Source of the DNA: Gemmatimonadales bacterium UBA2982
GTDB taxonomy: Bacteria; Gemmatimonadota; Gemmatimonadetes; Longimicrobiales; Gaopeijiaceae
Direction of reading: 5' to 3'
Assembly: GCA_002347035.1 (NCBI GenBank)
Contig: DEAM01000005.1
Location: forward strand, 235,539-299,538
Length of the DNA stretch: 64,000 nt
Made by a program: the position numbers and the translations under genes. Within the stretch, counting starts at the first letter, position 1. The number at the start of each line of letters is the position of its first letter. Below are positions 27,224-36,369 of the stretch, piece by piece. The notes beneath the pieces are model-generated. The model was not told the DNA's origin, searched no databases, and saw only the letters and a program-made list of their open reading frames with translations.

Positions 27224-28987
27224 ATGAAGAACTTGAGCGTTCCCGTTCTGGCCCTGGCACTCCTTGTTAGCGCAGTCGCACCGGTAAGAGCACAATTCGA
27301 CGAGGTGGGATCCATTGACTTTCCAACCTCCGTCACTGGTGAAGCGCAGCATTACTTTCTGCGTGGTGTCGCGATTCTTCACAGCTTTGGTTGGAAGCAG
27401 GCTATCGAGCAGTTCCACGCAGCTCAAGCGATTGATCCTGACTTCGCGATGGCGTATTGGGGTGAATCACTCGCCTACAATCACCCTCTCAACTCTCGGA
27501 TGGTGGTGGATCAGCCTCGTGAGGCTTTGGGCAGGTTGGCACCTACCCCTGCAGACCGTCTCGCTAAAGCACCGACAAGTCGTGAGAAAGGGTTGCTCTC
27601 TGCAGTGGAAGTTCTGTGGGGCGAGGGAGACCATGTTCAGAGGCGGATTGGCTACATGCTCGCCATGGAGCGGCTCTACGAAACATACCCGGACGACCCG
27701 GAGATCGCTGCTTTCTATTCACTATCCATGTTGAGCGCAGCTGGGGCAGTTCGCGCCGGCTACACCCCACCCGCACCCATGATGATGCCGAGTGAAGACA
27801 CCGACGCAGCGGATGCACACGGACAGCACGACATGCCCATGGACATACCTCTCGCCCTGCCGCGCCTTCCTGGTAGAACCGGCGCGGAGATCGCAGAGCG
27901 CCTAAGCGTCCGCGCAGGTGCAATCGCTCAAGGCCTATTCACTGACAACCCAGACCATCCCGGAGCTCCGCATTACATCATCCACTCGTTCGACGATCCC
28001 CTTCATGCACCTATGGCACTCGAGGCAGCGTACCGCTTTTCCGAAATCGCTCCTGCCGTCTCGCACGCACGCCACATGCCCACTCACATCTTCATTCAGC
28101 TTGGTATGTGGGATCGGGTCTCAACTAACAATCAGTCTGCGTACGAAGCCGCGGCTGATCTTTGGGTGGCTGGCGACGATATGGGTGCTGGAGTACACGC
28201 TCTCGATTGGGGTCAATACGGCGACCTCCAATTGGGTAACTACGATAAGGCAAAGCTCTGGATTCGGCGCCTTGAGATGATGGCTAATGGTGGAGGCTTT
28301 CTAGGTCATAAGGAGCGAGGCGAACCCGGTCATCCTGGTATGGCCCGCGCGGTAAACACGCTGGACCTAGTGAAGGCTCGCTACGTGGTTGAAACAGAGG
28401 AATGGAGCATCCAACCCATAACCGAGGAGTCAACGGCGAACGAACTGCTGGCAACGGCACTCAGTGCCTATCACCTCGATGACCAGGGTGCTCTAGGCCA
28501 AGCTGAATCCGCATTGGCCGACGCTGAAGGTCAGAGAGCTAACATTATTCATAAGCAGGTTAGCGCACTCTACCACGCCGGGATGGGACACGGGGACTAC
28601 GCGGTAGAACTCATGCAAGAAGCTCAGGCAGCAGTAGAAGCTCTCCCACCGCCCCGTGGTGCAGCATCGCCAATTAAGCCAGTCCACGAGCTGTTTGGTG
28701 AACTCTTAATGGATCTTGGCCGCCCCGTTGAAGCAATTGAGAAATTCGAGGCGTCACTGCTCCGAATGCCAGAACGCCCTCGATCTCTTCTGGGACTAGG
28801 TAGAGCATTTGCCGCCACAGGCAATACCGTGATGGCTGGTCCATCTTATGAGAAGCTCGCCGAAATGTGGGCAGGTCATGAGGAGATACCAGGTATGCTG
28901 GAGGCCAGAGGCTTTTGGCGTATGTATCTTACGGGCCGGCACCATGGAGATATGGGCCCAATGGATTATGCACGCCTAGGAATGTGA
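27224..28987 (+). CDS. Secreted tetratricopeptide-repeat protein
   Basis: 587 residues starting at ATG 27224 after GGAGG with 8-nt spacing (the longer GTG start at 27209 is not supported). Residues 1-24 are a signal peptide (MKNLSVPVLALALLVSAVAP, cleaved after VRA). Helical TPR-type repeats follow, for example GWKQAIEQFHAAQAIDPDFA, and near the end GRPVEAIEKFEASLLRMPER and SLLGLGRAFAATGN. A His/Asp/Met-rich linker lies near residue 190-205 (DTDAADAHGQHDMPM). No enzymatic motif. Probably a periplasmic or outer-surface scaffold; the exact role is unknown. Confidence 0.85.
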   Translation: MKNLSVPVLALALLVSAVAPVRAQFDEVGSIDFPTSVTGEAQHYFLRGVAILHSFGWKQAIEQFHAAQAIDPDFAMAYWGESLAYNHPLNSRMVVDQPREALGRLAPTPADRLAKAPTSREKGLLSAVEVLWGEGDHVQRRIGYMLAMERLYETYPDDPEIAAFYSLSMLSAAGAVRAGYTPPAPMMMPSEDTDAADAHGQHDMPMDIPLALPRLPGRTGAEIAERLSVRAGAIAQGLFTDNPDHPGAPHYIIHSFDDPLHAPMALEAAYRFSEIAPAVSHARHMPTHIFIQLGMWDRVSTNNQSAYEAAADLWVAGDDMGAGVHALDWGQYGDLQLGNYDKAKLWIRRLEMMANGGGFLGHKERGEPGHPGMARAVNTLDLVKARYVVETEEWSIQPITEESTANELLATALSAYHLDDQGALGQAESALADAEGQRANIIHKQVSALYHAGMGHGDYAVELMQEAQAAVEALPPPRGAASPIKPVHELFGELLMDLGRPVEAIEKFEASLLRMPERPRSLLGLGRAFAATGNTVMAGPSYEKLAEMWAGHEEIPGMLEARGFWRMYLTGRHHGDMGPMDYARLGM

Positions 28988-29052
28988 GACAGCCCTTCCT
29001 GCCATGGGAACACTAAGGCTGCGCCAAGCTTGAACCTGGGCTAGATCCTCAA

Positions 29053-30870
29053 CTATTCCAGGTAAGTGTGGCCCTCGAGGCTGTCGTCCAGGAGTTGGCG
29101 CAAGCTTACGCCCTCTTCGGGCGTAAGCTGTCCCGCCCGAAGTGCCACCCTAATATCTTCGTGAAATTCCATTTGGATCTCGTCAGCATCGAACTGCACA
29201 CGCCCAAGGACATCAGAGACCGAATCACCCTGCACGATCGTATCGATCCGCCAATGCCCGTCATCATCAACCGACACGTGCACTGCATGAGAGTCCCCTA
29301 GGAGATTATGCAAATCTCCTAGAGTCTCCTGATACGCGCCGGTGAGGAAAAAGCCAAGGTAGTATGGCCTGCTCGAACGACCTCCTGACTCGGAGTTTGC
29401 TACCGGCGCGTGCAGCTCTAGGGCATCCTTGGAAGCACCTTCGGCTACAAACCTATCAACTCGCCCTTCGGAGTCGCAGGTGATATCAACAAGCACACCC
29501 CTCTGAGTTGGTCGTTCATTCAAACGATGAATCGGCAAAACCGGGAAGAGCTGTTCTATCCCCCAGGAATCAAGGAGCGACTGAAAGACGCTGAGGTTGA
29601 GGAAGTAGATGTCCGCCAGACCATCTAGGAGACTATCTAGGCCATCCCGAAGCTCTTTAGGTGCAGACAGGACAACACTACAGGTCGCCCAAAACAGCTC
29701 CTCGCACACTGCCCTAGCCTCTATATTCATGTCCCCCAGCCTAAACAAGGCTGCGGCCTCTGCTAAAGCGTGCTCGGCATCCGCATAAGCCTGCAGGAGA
29801 TCACCGTCCTGAGCACGTTCGTACGCGTTGTGAGCATCTATAAGAGGCTGTGGTGGGGAATCTTTTTGCAGCACCCGTTCTAGTAGCTCAGGGTTAAGGT
29901 CAGCCGGTAAGGTTCGACTCCCAATCACCTCGCATACCAAAAGGCTCGAGTGGGCTACCAGCCAGCGACCTGACTCGCTCATTAGGTCAGGATGAGGCAC
30001 CCCTTCCTGATCACAAATTGAACCGATCCCATGTACTACATCACGAGCGTACTGTTCTAGAGTGTAGTTGACTGAGCAAGCAGTAGCGGACTGTGTTCCG
30101 TCGTAGTCAATCCCTAAGCCCCCACCGATGTTGAGCACTTCGATCGGCACCTCTGCCTTCCGAAGCTGCACATAGAGCTGTGCCAACTCACTAGCCATCA
30201 CTTTAATTGCCCTGATATCAAATACCTGTGACCCCATATGGCAGTGGAGCATCCGGAATCCCGAAACCAAATCAGTTTTCTTTAGGTAATCGACCGCTTG
30301 CAGTATCTCTCCGGTAGTGAGCCCAAACTTGCCCCTAAGGCCCGAAGATCCAGCCCATCTCCCAACACCAGTCGCAGCTAGCTTTGCACGGATACCAAAG
30401 CGAGGCACTAACCCATGCCTTAGGGCTGAACTACTTATCCTCTCCAACTCATAAGCTTGTTCAACCACGGGGAAAACATTCCGGCCCATCTTTGCTGCCA
30501 GAGTCACAATATCGATATACTCAAGATCCTTAAATCCGTTACAAACGAGAGGCATCCCCTTCATGCCGCGGGTTAAGAATAGTCCCGCTAAAAGCTCTGG
30601 CTTGGAACCAACTTCAAGACCAAAACCAATCTCGTCTCCGAGGTCACGGATAACTTCACAAACGTGGCGTTCCTGATTGACCTTTAGCGGATAAACACAT
30701 GAATACGAGCCGCCGTACCCCAGCTCTGAGATAGCTTGGTCGAAGCCATTCCTCAGTTCTGACATCCGGTGCCGAAGAATTTCTGGAAACCGGATTACGA
30801 CTGGGGGAGAAACCTCTCTGCCCGCAAGTTCACGGGTAACCTCAAAAAGGTCTACTGCCCGGTCATCCAC
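29053..30870 (-). CDS. speA: Biosynthetic arginine decarboxylase
   Basis: At least 605 residues. Converts arginine to agmatine with PLP for polyamine synthesis. The PLP Lys is in CVYPLKVNQERHV; LNIGGGLGIDYDGTQ binds the phosphate; SESGRWLVAHSSLLVCEV and AYQETLGDLHNLLGDSHAV follow. Start is uncertain: GTG at 30870 is the first canonical codon of the frame, but SpeA-like residues continue 30-35 codons upstream (see the entry for 30871-31039). Next gene upstream on this strand is the peroxiredoxin. Confidence 0.88.
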   Translation of the reverse strand: MDDRAVDLFEVTRELAGREVSPPVVIRFPEILRHRMSELRNGFDQAISELGYGGSYSCVYPLKVNQERHVCEVIRDLGDEIGFGLEVGSKPELLAGLFLTRGMKGMPLVCNGFKDLEYIDIVTLAAKMGRNVFPVVEQAYELERISSSALRHGLVPRFGIRAKLAATGVGRWAGSSGLRGKFGLTTGEILQAVDYLKKTDLVSGFRMLHCHMGSQVFDIRAIKVMASELAQLYVQLRKAEVPIEVLNIGGGLGIDYDGTQSATACSVNYTLEQYARDVVHGIGSICDQEGVPHPDLMSESGRWLVAHSSLLVCEVIGSRTLPADLNPELLERVLQKDSPPQPLIDAHNAYERAQDGDLLQAYADAEHALAEAAALFRLGDMNIEARAVCEELFWATCSVVLSAPKELRDGLDSLLDGLADIYFLNLSVFQSLLDSWGIEQLFPVLPIHRLNERPTQRGVLVDITCDSEGRVDRFVAEGASKDALELHAPVANSESGGRSSRPYYLGFFLTGAYQETLGDLHNLLGDSHAVHVSVDDDGHWRIDTIVQGDSVSDVLGRVQFDADEIQMEFHEDIRVALRAGQLTPEEGVSLRQLLDDSLEGHTYLE

Positions 30871-31039
30871 GCTCGGATGGACCAGCAGGGTTCCCTCAGG
30901 ACCAACACTAAAGTAGCCAGCCCCCCACTCGCCGACGCGATAAAGTCTCGACGAATCCTCGGGGCACCAGGAGGTGCTCAGGACTCTCCTACTCGACGTT
31001 AAGTAGCTGAGCCGCAGTGAGCTCCGAAGCCACGGTCAT
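30871..31039 (-). other. speA N-terminal extension without a canonical start, and a 16-codon ORF
   Basis: The speA frame stays open upstream to a TGA inside ATGA at 31037-31039. Residues coded here (WCPEDSSRLYRVGEWGAGYF among them) fit the conserved start of SpeA, yet no ATG, GTG or TTG is in frame; CTG at 30979-30981, after GGAG at 4-nt spacing, is the only nearby candidate. In another frame ATG at 31037-31039 codes MTVASELTAAQLLNVE and stops at 30989. Either a non-AUG start, or a frameshift joining the two, would account for it. Confidence 0.5.
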
Positions 31040-31065
31040 AAAGTTATCTGCCGCTCCTGTGCCGA

Positions 31066-31731
31066 TTACTTATCACCAGGCTGCGGAACGATGCGAATGT
31101 ATGGCAACGGCTGATCCCAGCCTCCCGGGAAGCGCCTACTTGCCTCCTCATCCGACACGGCAGGAGAGATGATCACGTCGTCTCCTGGTTGCCAGTTCGC
31201 CGGCGTCGCTAACTGCTGCTGCGCAGTAAGCTGACACGAGTCGAGGAGACGGAGGATCTCCGCAAAGTTACGCCCGCTGCTCATTGGATATGTGAGGGTC
31301 GCCTTGATCTTCTTGTCCGGCCCTATAACGAATACCGAACGAGCGGTCGCATTATCGGCAGGTGTGCGACCAGCACAGGTATCACCCGCGCCAGATGGCA
31401 ACATGTCATATGCTTTAACTACTTCAAGATTCGGGTCACCAATCAATGGGTACCCTACTGCGTGCCCTTGACTGGCTTCGATGTCCTTTGACCATGCCTC
31501 GTGGTCATTAACTCCATCCACACTGACACCGATGACCTTACAGTTCCTAGCCTCAAATTCTCCTTGAAGCCCTGCCAATGCGCCAAGTTCAGTCGTGCAT
31601 ACTGGCGTAAAGTCCTTGGGGTGTGAGAAAAGAAGAGCCCACCCTTCTCCAATCCAGTCGTGGAAATTGATCCTGCCCTGGGTGGTCTCAGCAGTAAAGT
31701 CAGGTGCGGTATCGTTGATTCGCAGTGCCAT
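31066..31731 (-). CDS. 1-Cys peroxiredoxin (Prx6 type)
   Basis: 221 residues from ATG at 31729-31731, which follows GGAGGAGAA. Reduces peroxides. The peroxidatic Cys is in HPKDFTPVCTTELGALAG; the C-terminal extension with WQPGDDVIISPAVSDEEA and PLPYIRIVPQP is typical of the Prx6 class. A later Cys (DTCAGR, about residue 123, and DSCQL) is not at the usual resolving position. It sits between the DinB gene and speA on the same strand, with a 75-bp gap upstream that may hold a promoter. Confidence 0.92.
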   Translation of the reverse strand: MALRINDTAPDFTAETTQGRINFHDWIGEGWALLFSHPKDFTPVCTTELGALAGLQGEFEARNCKVIGVSVDGVNDHEAWSKDIEASQGHAVGYPLIGDPNLEVVKAYDMLPSGAGDTCAGRTPADNATARSVFVIGPDKKIKATLTYPMSSGRNFAEILRLLDSCQLTAQQQLATPANWQPGDDVIISPAVSDEEASRRFPGGWDQPLPYIRIVPQPGDK

Positions 31732-31806
31732 TTCTCCTCCGTCGAGCGTCTTCAAAGGGGGGGCGGAATTCTAAGATGTGTTAGCCCACTGTCACAGGTG
31801 TCCCTG

Positions 31807-32319
31807 CTACTCGTCCGCGGCGTATCTGATAGAATGGGCAGAGATTTCCTTCACCAGAAAATCCTGATGCAGTCGGTTAAGTTGCCTGACGTGTCTATGG
31901 TCATGCTCCACCCATGACGTGAGCAGATCACCCGCTGTGATGACACCTAACCCAAGATGCTCGTAGGCCAAATTCCAGTCAGGCGCCTCCAGCTCCTGAA
32001 GAAAGGCGAGCGACTCGTGACGACGAGTAAGAAATCTGTCCAGTGACTTATCAAGTGAGCGACTGTTGTAACTGCGCTCTTCTAGCCAGCCCTTGGGATC
32101 AATGGGTGGCCAGGGTTCGTAAGGTCGATTTAGAGTACAGTCGAGCCGCCTGCGGAAGTCTTCAACCTCCTTGTCGGCCAGATGGTTCACTACTTCTAGT
32201 ATTGACCACTGGCTCGGCTCCGGTTTCCAGCGAGCCTGGCCATCTTCAACTCCAGTTACGAGTGCAGAAATAGCATCTGCGTTGGCTTGCAACCGAATTA
32301 GAATCAGAGGAAAAAGCAT
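31807..32319 (-). CDS. DinB/YfiT-like superfamily protein
   Basis: 170 residues, helical. The DinB four-helix bundle has the metal-binding His in ILEVVNHLADKE (about residue 47) and WVEHDHRHVRQLNRL (about 138-145). Family members include thiol transferases using small thiols and many uncharacterised proteins. There is a 131-bp gap to the aldo/keto reductase upstream and 75 bp to the peroxiredoxin downstream, so an oxidative-stress or thiol role is possible but unproven. Confidence 0.8.
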   Translation of the reverse strand: MLFPLILIRLQANADAISALVTGVEDGQARWKPEPSQWSILEVVNHLADKEVEDFRRRLDCTLNRPYEPWPPIDPKGWLEERSYNSRSLDKSLDRFLTRRHESLAFLQELEAPDWNLAYEHLGLGVITAGDLLTSWVEHDHRHVRQLNRLHQDFLVKEISAHSIRYAADE

Positions 32320-32450
32320 CGCTCTCAGGCTATCGGAGCTCTATTCAAAGAGGTCAGGGTTACCGGGGATAGGATGAGGAAATAAGGCTAGAGTTAGGCT
32401 GGTATAACTATCGCCAGTCACGATTTTAAGGCCTCGATTAACTTGTGATT

Positions 32451-33377
32451 CTAAAGATTGGAGAGCAGCTGCCGGATGCTCCGGCGCTGCGATTCATCAG
32501 GCAGACCACCAAACCCGCCCTCAATGTTCTCAATCATATGGTCTGGGTTAGTGGTCTCAGTAAGCACGCATGTAACAGCTCGATTTGAAAGGATGTACTT
32601 CAGGGAGAGTTGCGCCCAAGTATGGCAATCGAAATCAGCTGTCCAGTCCGGCAGCTTTTGCCCACCAACGCGACCGAAATAGGACCCATTCATGAATGGA
32701 CGATTGATAATCGTGGGTATACCCATGTCTTCTGCCAGAGGAAGGACCCGTTCCTCAGCCCCAGGCTCAAGGGGCGAATAATTCACATGGATGAAGTCTG
32801 GTGATTCCCTTCGCATGAACTGCTCAAGACGGTCAAAGTTCCTATAATTGGATACAGTCACACCTATATACGATGTTTGCCCTTCGTCCTTCCACTCCTT
32901 AAGACGAGGCCAGTGGTGCTCAAGACCGTTGAGACTCTCGACCTGAATCAGGTCGACCCTTCGACGGCCGAAGAGACGCATAGTCTGTTCGTGCTGCCTA
33001 ATGCCTTCCTCAGCATTCGGTGTATTCACCTTGGTCGCAAGAAAGATATTTTCCTGGATGGCCGGTACTTGCATCACATCACGGCCGAAGGCTTCATCAA
33101 TCTCAGTAGTGCGAATCGACGTATCAACGACCCGCCCTCCACGATCAAGAAGTGACTGGATAACGCTTATTATTGGCTCCGAGCCTTGGCTCAGAATCTC
33201 CAGTACACTCTTGGAAGATCCGAAACCTACTATAGGGAGTGACTCACCAGTTCCTGGGATGGGACGTGTAGGTAGCCTCTCCTGGGGAAGTAGTCCGGGC
33301 GGCAGTGACATGAGAGCGCCCAAGCCGCCAACTTGTCCAAGAAAATTGCGTCGGGTCCAATTAGGGAGTTTCAACAT
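32451..33377 (-). CDS. Tat-signal aldo/keto-reductase-like protein, catalytic Tyr apparently missing
   Basis: 308 residues. A Tat signal (NWTRRNFLGQVGGLGALMS) leads into a TIM-barrel AKR: GRVVDTSIRTTEIDEAFG, FLATKV, LIQVESLNGLEHHWPRLKEW and GVTVSNYRNF. The Asp and Lys of the catalytic tetrad are there, and a His near the right position, but the usual DTAxxYGxxE has no Tyr (DTSIRTTEIDE). It may be inactive as a reductase or use another mechanism. Starts at ATG 33375-33377; diverges from the CitE-like gene. Confidence 0.82.
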   Translation of the reverse strand: MLKLPNWTRRNFLGQVGGLGALMSLPPGLLPQERLPTRPIPGTGESLPIVGFGSSKSVLEILSQGSEPIISVIQSLLDRGGRVVDTSIRTTEIDEAFGRDVMQVPAIQENIFLATKVNTPNAEEGIRQHEQTMRLFGRRRVDLIQVESLNGLEHHWPRLKEWKDEGQTSYIGVTVSNYRNFDRLEQFMRRESPDFIHVNYSPLEPGAEERVLPLAEDMGIPTIINRPFMNGSYFGRVGGQKLPDWTADFDCHTWAQLSLKYILSNRAVTCVLTETTNPDHMIENIEGGFGGLPDESQRRSIRQLLSNL

Positions 33378-33490
33378 AGTATCTCGCTTGCTTTAACTAA
33401 CTGCACGACATAGCGAGAGCCTTTGACAGACGCAACAGGTTAACCTTGACCCCTTCTCAACAAGAACGGATCCTGCCATGCAGGAGCACC

Positions 33491-34363
33491 ATGAACCCCG
33501 GTCGGAGGGACCCCATCTCAGACTCAATATTCGCAAAACCCCATTGCCTTCTTTTCTTTCCAGGCACCCATCCCGAGATGTACATGAAGGCGATCGCCTC
33601 TTCAGCCGAACATGTGTGCATGGACCTTGAAGATGCGGTCACCCCTGAGTCCAAGGCGGAAGCACGCGCAGCCGCAAAAGCCGTCTTACAGAAGACCGAC
33701 TTAGACCTCGCACGGTTTATCCTGCGGATCAACCCACTTAACTCGACTGAGGGTGCCCTAGATAGAGAAATGCTAGAAAAGGTTGCTCCAGAACTCGCGA
33801 TCAACCTTATGGTCCCTAAGGTTGACTGTAGCAAAGAACTCGAAGCTTTCCGCGAATCACTCAAAGAGAGCCGCATCTTTGCCACTTTCATTGCGGTAAT
33901 CGAATCAGCCCTCGGCGTTGACAACGCTAGAGAGATCGCGGCTACTGCTTCGGGGCTTCTTTTCGGAGGCCTAGACCTCAGTATGGAACTAGGGATTGCC
34001 TTGGACTGGGAGGCCTTACTTTATGCGAGGTCCCGCGTTGTTTTGGCTGCTCAGATGGGCGGGATTAGAGCAATTGATATGCCCTACCTCCAGCTTGCTG
34101 ACCTGGAGGGGTTACGAAAAGAGTCAGAAGCAGCACGCAAGCTCGGCTTCGTCGGTAAGGCCGTGATTCATCCGCAGCATATCACGACCGTGCATGAGGT
34201 GTTTTCTCCCAGTGACAGTGAAATCGCCCGAGCCCGCCGAGTGCTTGAGGCTTTGGAGCATGAACAGGATGGTGTCTTCATATTGGACGGCGTGATGGTA
34301 GATCGCCCTGAGATCAAGGCCGCCACATCTATCGTAGCGTGGGCAGATGAACATGAGCGATGA
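33491..34363 (+). CDS. CitE-like CoA-ester lyase (HpcH/HpaI aldolase superfamily)
   Basis: 290 residues. The start ATG (33491) follows AGGAGCACC; the frame opens earlier at a TTG. It cleaves or makes malyl-, methylmalyl- or citramalyl-CoA type esters. Visible landmarks are MDLEDAVTPESKAEAR, the Arg in ILRINPLN, AVIESALGVDNAREIA, LLFGGLDLS and IHPQHI. It overlaps the acyl-CoA dehydrogenase by 17 bp. With the HTD2-type hydratase beyond, the set recalls the itaconate locus of Pseudomonas (citramalyl-CoA lyase, acyl-CoA dehydrogenase, itaconyl-CoA hydratase). Confidence 0.85.
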   Translation: MNPGRRDPISDSIFAKPHCLLFFPGTHPEMYMKAIASSAEHVCMDLEDAVTPESKAEARAAAKAVLQKTDLDLARFILRINPLNSTEGALDREMLEKVAPELAINLMVPKVDCSKELEAFRESLKESRIFATFIAVIESALGVDNAREIAATASGLLFGGLDLSMELGIALDWEALLYARSRVVLAAQMGGIRAIDMPYLQLADLEGLRKESEAARKLGFVGKAVIHPQHITTVHEVFSPSDSEIARARRVLEALEHEQDGVFILDGVMVDRPEIKAATSIVAWADEHER

Positions 34364-35504
34364 ACTAGAAGCAGAACTCCGGGAACAGGTTCGTAAGCTT
34401 TGTAAGCGCTATCCTGAGGACTACTGGCAAGAACATGACCGGGCTCGCACGTACCCAGAAGAGTTCGTCAACGAGTTAACTGATGCGGGCTACCTCGCTT
34501 GTCTAATCCCAGAGACATATGGCGGTTCGGGCCTCGGTATGCGCGAGGCCGCTGCTATCCTAGAAGAGATAAACCGGTCCGGGGGAAGTGCCGCTGGCTG
34601 CCATGCACAGATGTATACTATGGGCACACTACTGCGCCACGGTTCTGACGAACAGAAGGAGCGATGGCTACCCCAAATCGCCTCAGGAGCCCTGCGACTG
34701 CAGGCGTTCGCTGTAACCGAACCTGACGCCGGGTCCGACACGACCAGCATTTCGACGTTCGCTGAGCGGGACGGGGACCGCTACATCGTGACAGGAAAAA
34801 AGACCTTCATATCAAGAGTTCAGCAGTCAGATTTGATGGTTCTGCTCGCAAGAACCACTCCTCGGGAAAAGGTGACCAAGCGCACGGCCGGTCTAAGTGT
34901 CTTTGTCGTTGACCTGCGTGACGCTGGAGACGCGGTGCGCGTTCAATCTGTTGAGACAATGATCAATCACGAGACTAACGAGGTGTTCTTCGACGGTCTC
35001 GAGGTGCCTGCCGAGAATCGGATTGGAGAGGAAGGAGAAGGATTCGCTTACATCCTTAGCGGCATGAACGCTGAGCGTATACTGCTAGCATCTGAGTCCA
35101 TTGGAGATGCACTATTCTTCATCGACCGATGCCAAATTTATGCGAACGAGCGAATCGTATTCGACCGGCCAATCGGGCAGAACCAAGGTGTCCAGTTTCC
35201 AATCGCTGAAGCATACATCCGGACAAAGGCAGCCACCGCAATGCGTGACCAGGCAGTAGCTCTGTACGACGGTGGAGAGCCCTGCGGGCCAGCAGCAAAC
35301 ATGTGCAAGCTTCTGGCCTCTGAGGCTGCTTGGGAAGCCGCAAATGTTGCCATGGACACCTTTGGGGGATACGGAATGGCAGTGGAATTCGGAGTTGAAA
35401 GAAAGTTCCGTGAGGCGAGGCTCTACTTGGTGGCGCCTGTCGCTAACAATCTCATCTTGAGTTACGTAGGACAGCACCTGCTCGACTTACCTCGATCATT
35501 TTGA
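34347..35504 (+). CDS. Acyl-CoA dehydrogenase
   Basis: 385 residues, normal length. FAD-dependent alpha,beta-dehydrogenation of an acyl-CoA. Family marks: YGGSGLGMREAAAILEEI, LQAFAVTEPDAGSDTTSIST (shown in part as AVTEPDAGSD), GKKTFISR, LSGMNAERILLASESIGDA, DRPIGQNQGVQFPIAEA and DTFGGYGMAVEFGVERKFRE. A catalytic Glu in the C-terminal region cannot be placed with confidence by eye. ATG 34347 overlaps the CitE-like gene; ATG at 34353 is an alternative. The HTD2-type hydratase begins 7 bp after its stop. Confidence 0.9.
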   Translation: MNMSDELEAELREQVRKLCKRYPEDYWQEHDRARTYPEEFVNELTDAGYLACLIPETYGGSGLGMREAAAILEEINRSGGSAAGCHAQMYTMGTLLRHGSDEQKERWLPQIASGALRLQAFAVTEPDAGSDTTSISTFAERDGDRYIVTGKKTFISRVQQSDLMVLLARTTPREKVTKRTAGLSVFVVDLRDAGDAVRVQSVETMINHETNEVFFDGLEVPAENRIGEEGEGFAYILSGMNAERILLASESIGDALFFIDRCQIYANERIVFDRPIGQNQGVQFPIAEAYIRTKAATAMRDQAVALYDGGEPCGPAANMCKLLASEAAWEAANVAMDTFGGYGMAVEFGVERKFREARLYLVAPVANNLILSYVGQHLLDLPRSF

Positions 35505-35511
35505 ATTAGTT

Positions 35512-36369
35512 ATGGGCAACAACCTGAACGGGTGGATCGACAGAGAACTCGTCGAGCACGACTTCATCTCTCTAGATCGCGCACGTTTACTAGCGACCAC
35601 CCTGGGCCGCGAATCTACTGAGCTTGCCGATGGAGAACCCCTGCCTGCAGGATGGCATCTGATCTACTTCAACTCGGCTGTGGCCGGCTCAGAGCTCAGT
35701 GCCGATGGGCACGCGCACCGCGGCAGTTTTCTTCCTCCAATCCCACTTCCTCATCGTATGTGGGCGGGAGGTAGTTTTCATTTCCTCGGGCCACTAAAAA
35801 TAGGGGCAAGTGTCCGTCGGACGTCGACCATTAAATCAATCAGTGAAAAGCAAGGTCGTTCGGGTCGACTCGTTTTCGTCACCGTCCGTCAGCTGATTTC
35901 ACAGGCCGACACGACTGTGATAGACGAGGAAAAGGTATTGGTCTTTCGCAATGCGAGTGGTTCCAGTGGTGTTGATGCCCGACCATCTCCTCAGTTGCCG
36001 AAAGAGCCCATCTGGGATGAGCCATTCATCGCAGACGAGGTCACGCTCTTCCGCTTTAGCGCACTCACTTTCAATAGCCACCGTATACACTACGACCATC
36101 CCTATGTGACTGACGTGGAAGGTTATCCGGGTCTAATTGTCCACGGTCCGCTACTGGCACTACTTATCGCCGATAACGGCGTTCGCCGCCTGGGCCATCG
36201 AAGTCCACCGGCAGGCTTAACCTTCAAATATCGGTCGGTGCAGCCTCTATTTTGCAACGAGAGCATACGCATCTGTGGCGATGCTCGGCAAACACCGATG
36301 CGTCTCTGGGCCGCGCATAAGGGTCGCGGAGTGGCAACTGAAGCTACTCTAGAGTTTGAGTCCGGCTGA
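35512..36369 (+). CDS. HTD2/MaoC-family hydratase (mesaconyl-C4/itaconyl-CoA hydratase-like)
   Basis: 285 residues of the FAS1-dehydratase/HTD2 family. An N-terminal hot-dog domain (LPPIPLPHRMWAGGSFHFLG, KIGASVRRTSTI) is followed by a second with the catalytic Asp/His in FNSHRIHYDHPYVTDVEGYP and GLIVHGPLLALLIADN. This family hydrates branched or dicarboxylic enoyl-CoA. It lies 7 bp downstream of the acyl-CoA dehydrogenase and ends a three-gene unit with the CitE-like gene. Confidence 0.85.
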   Translation: MGNNLNGWIDRELVEHDFISLDRARLLATTLGRESTELADGEPLPAGWHLIYFNSAVAGSELSADGHAHRGSFLPPIPLPHRMWAGGSFHFLGPLKIGASVRRTSTIKSISEKQGRSGRLVFVTVRQLISQADTTVIDEEKVLVFRNASGSSGVDARPSPQLPKEPIWDEPFIADEVTLFRFSALTFNSHRIHYDHPYVTDVEGYPGLIVHGPLLALLIADNGVRRLGHRSPPAGLTFKYRSVQPLFCNESIRICGDARQTPMRLWAAHKGRGVATEATLEFESG

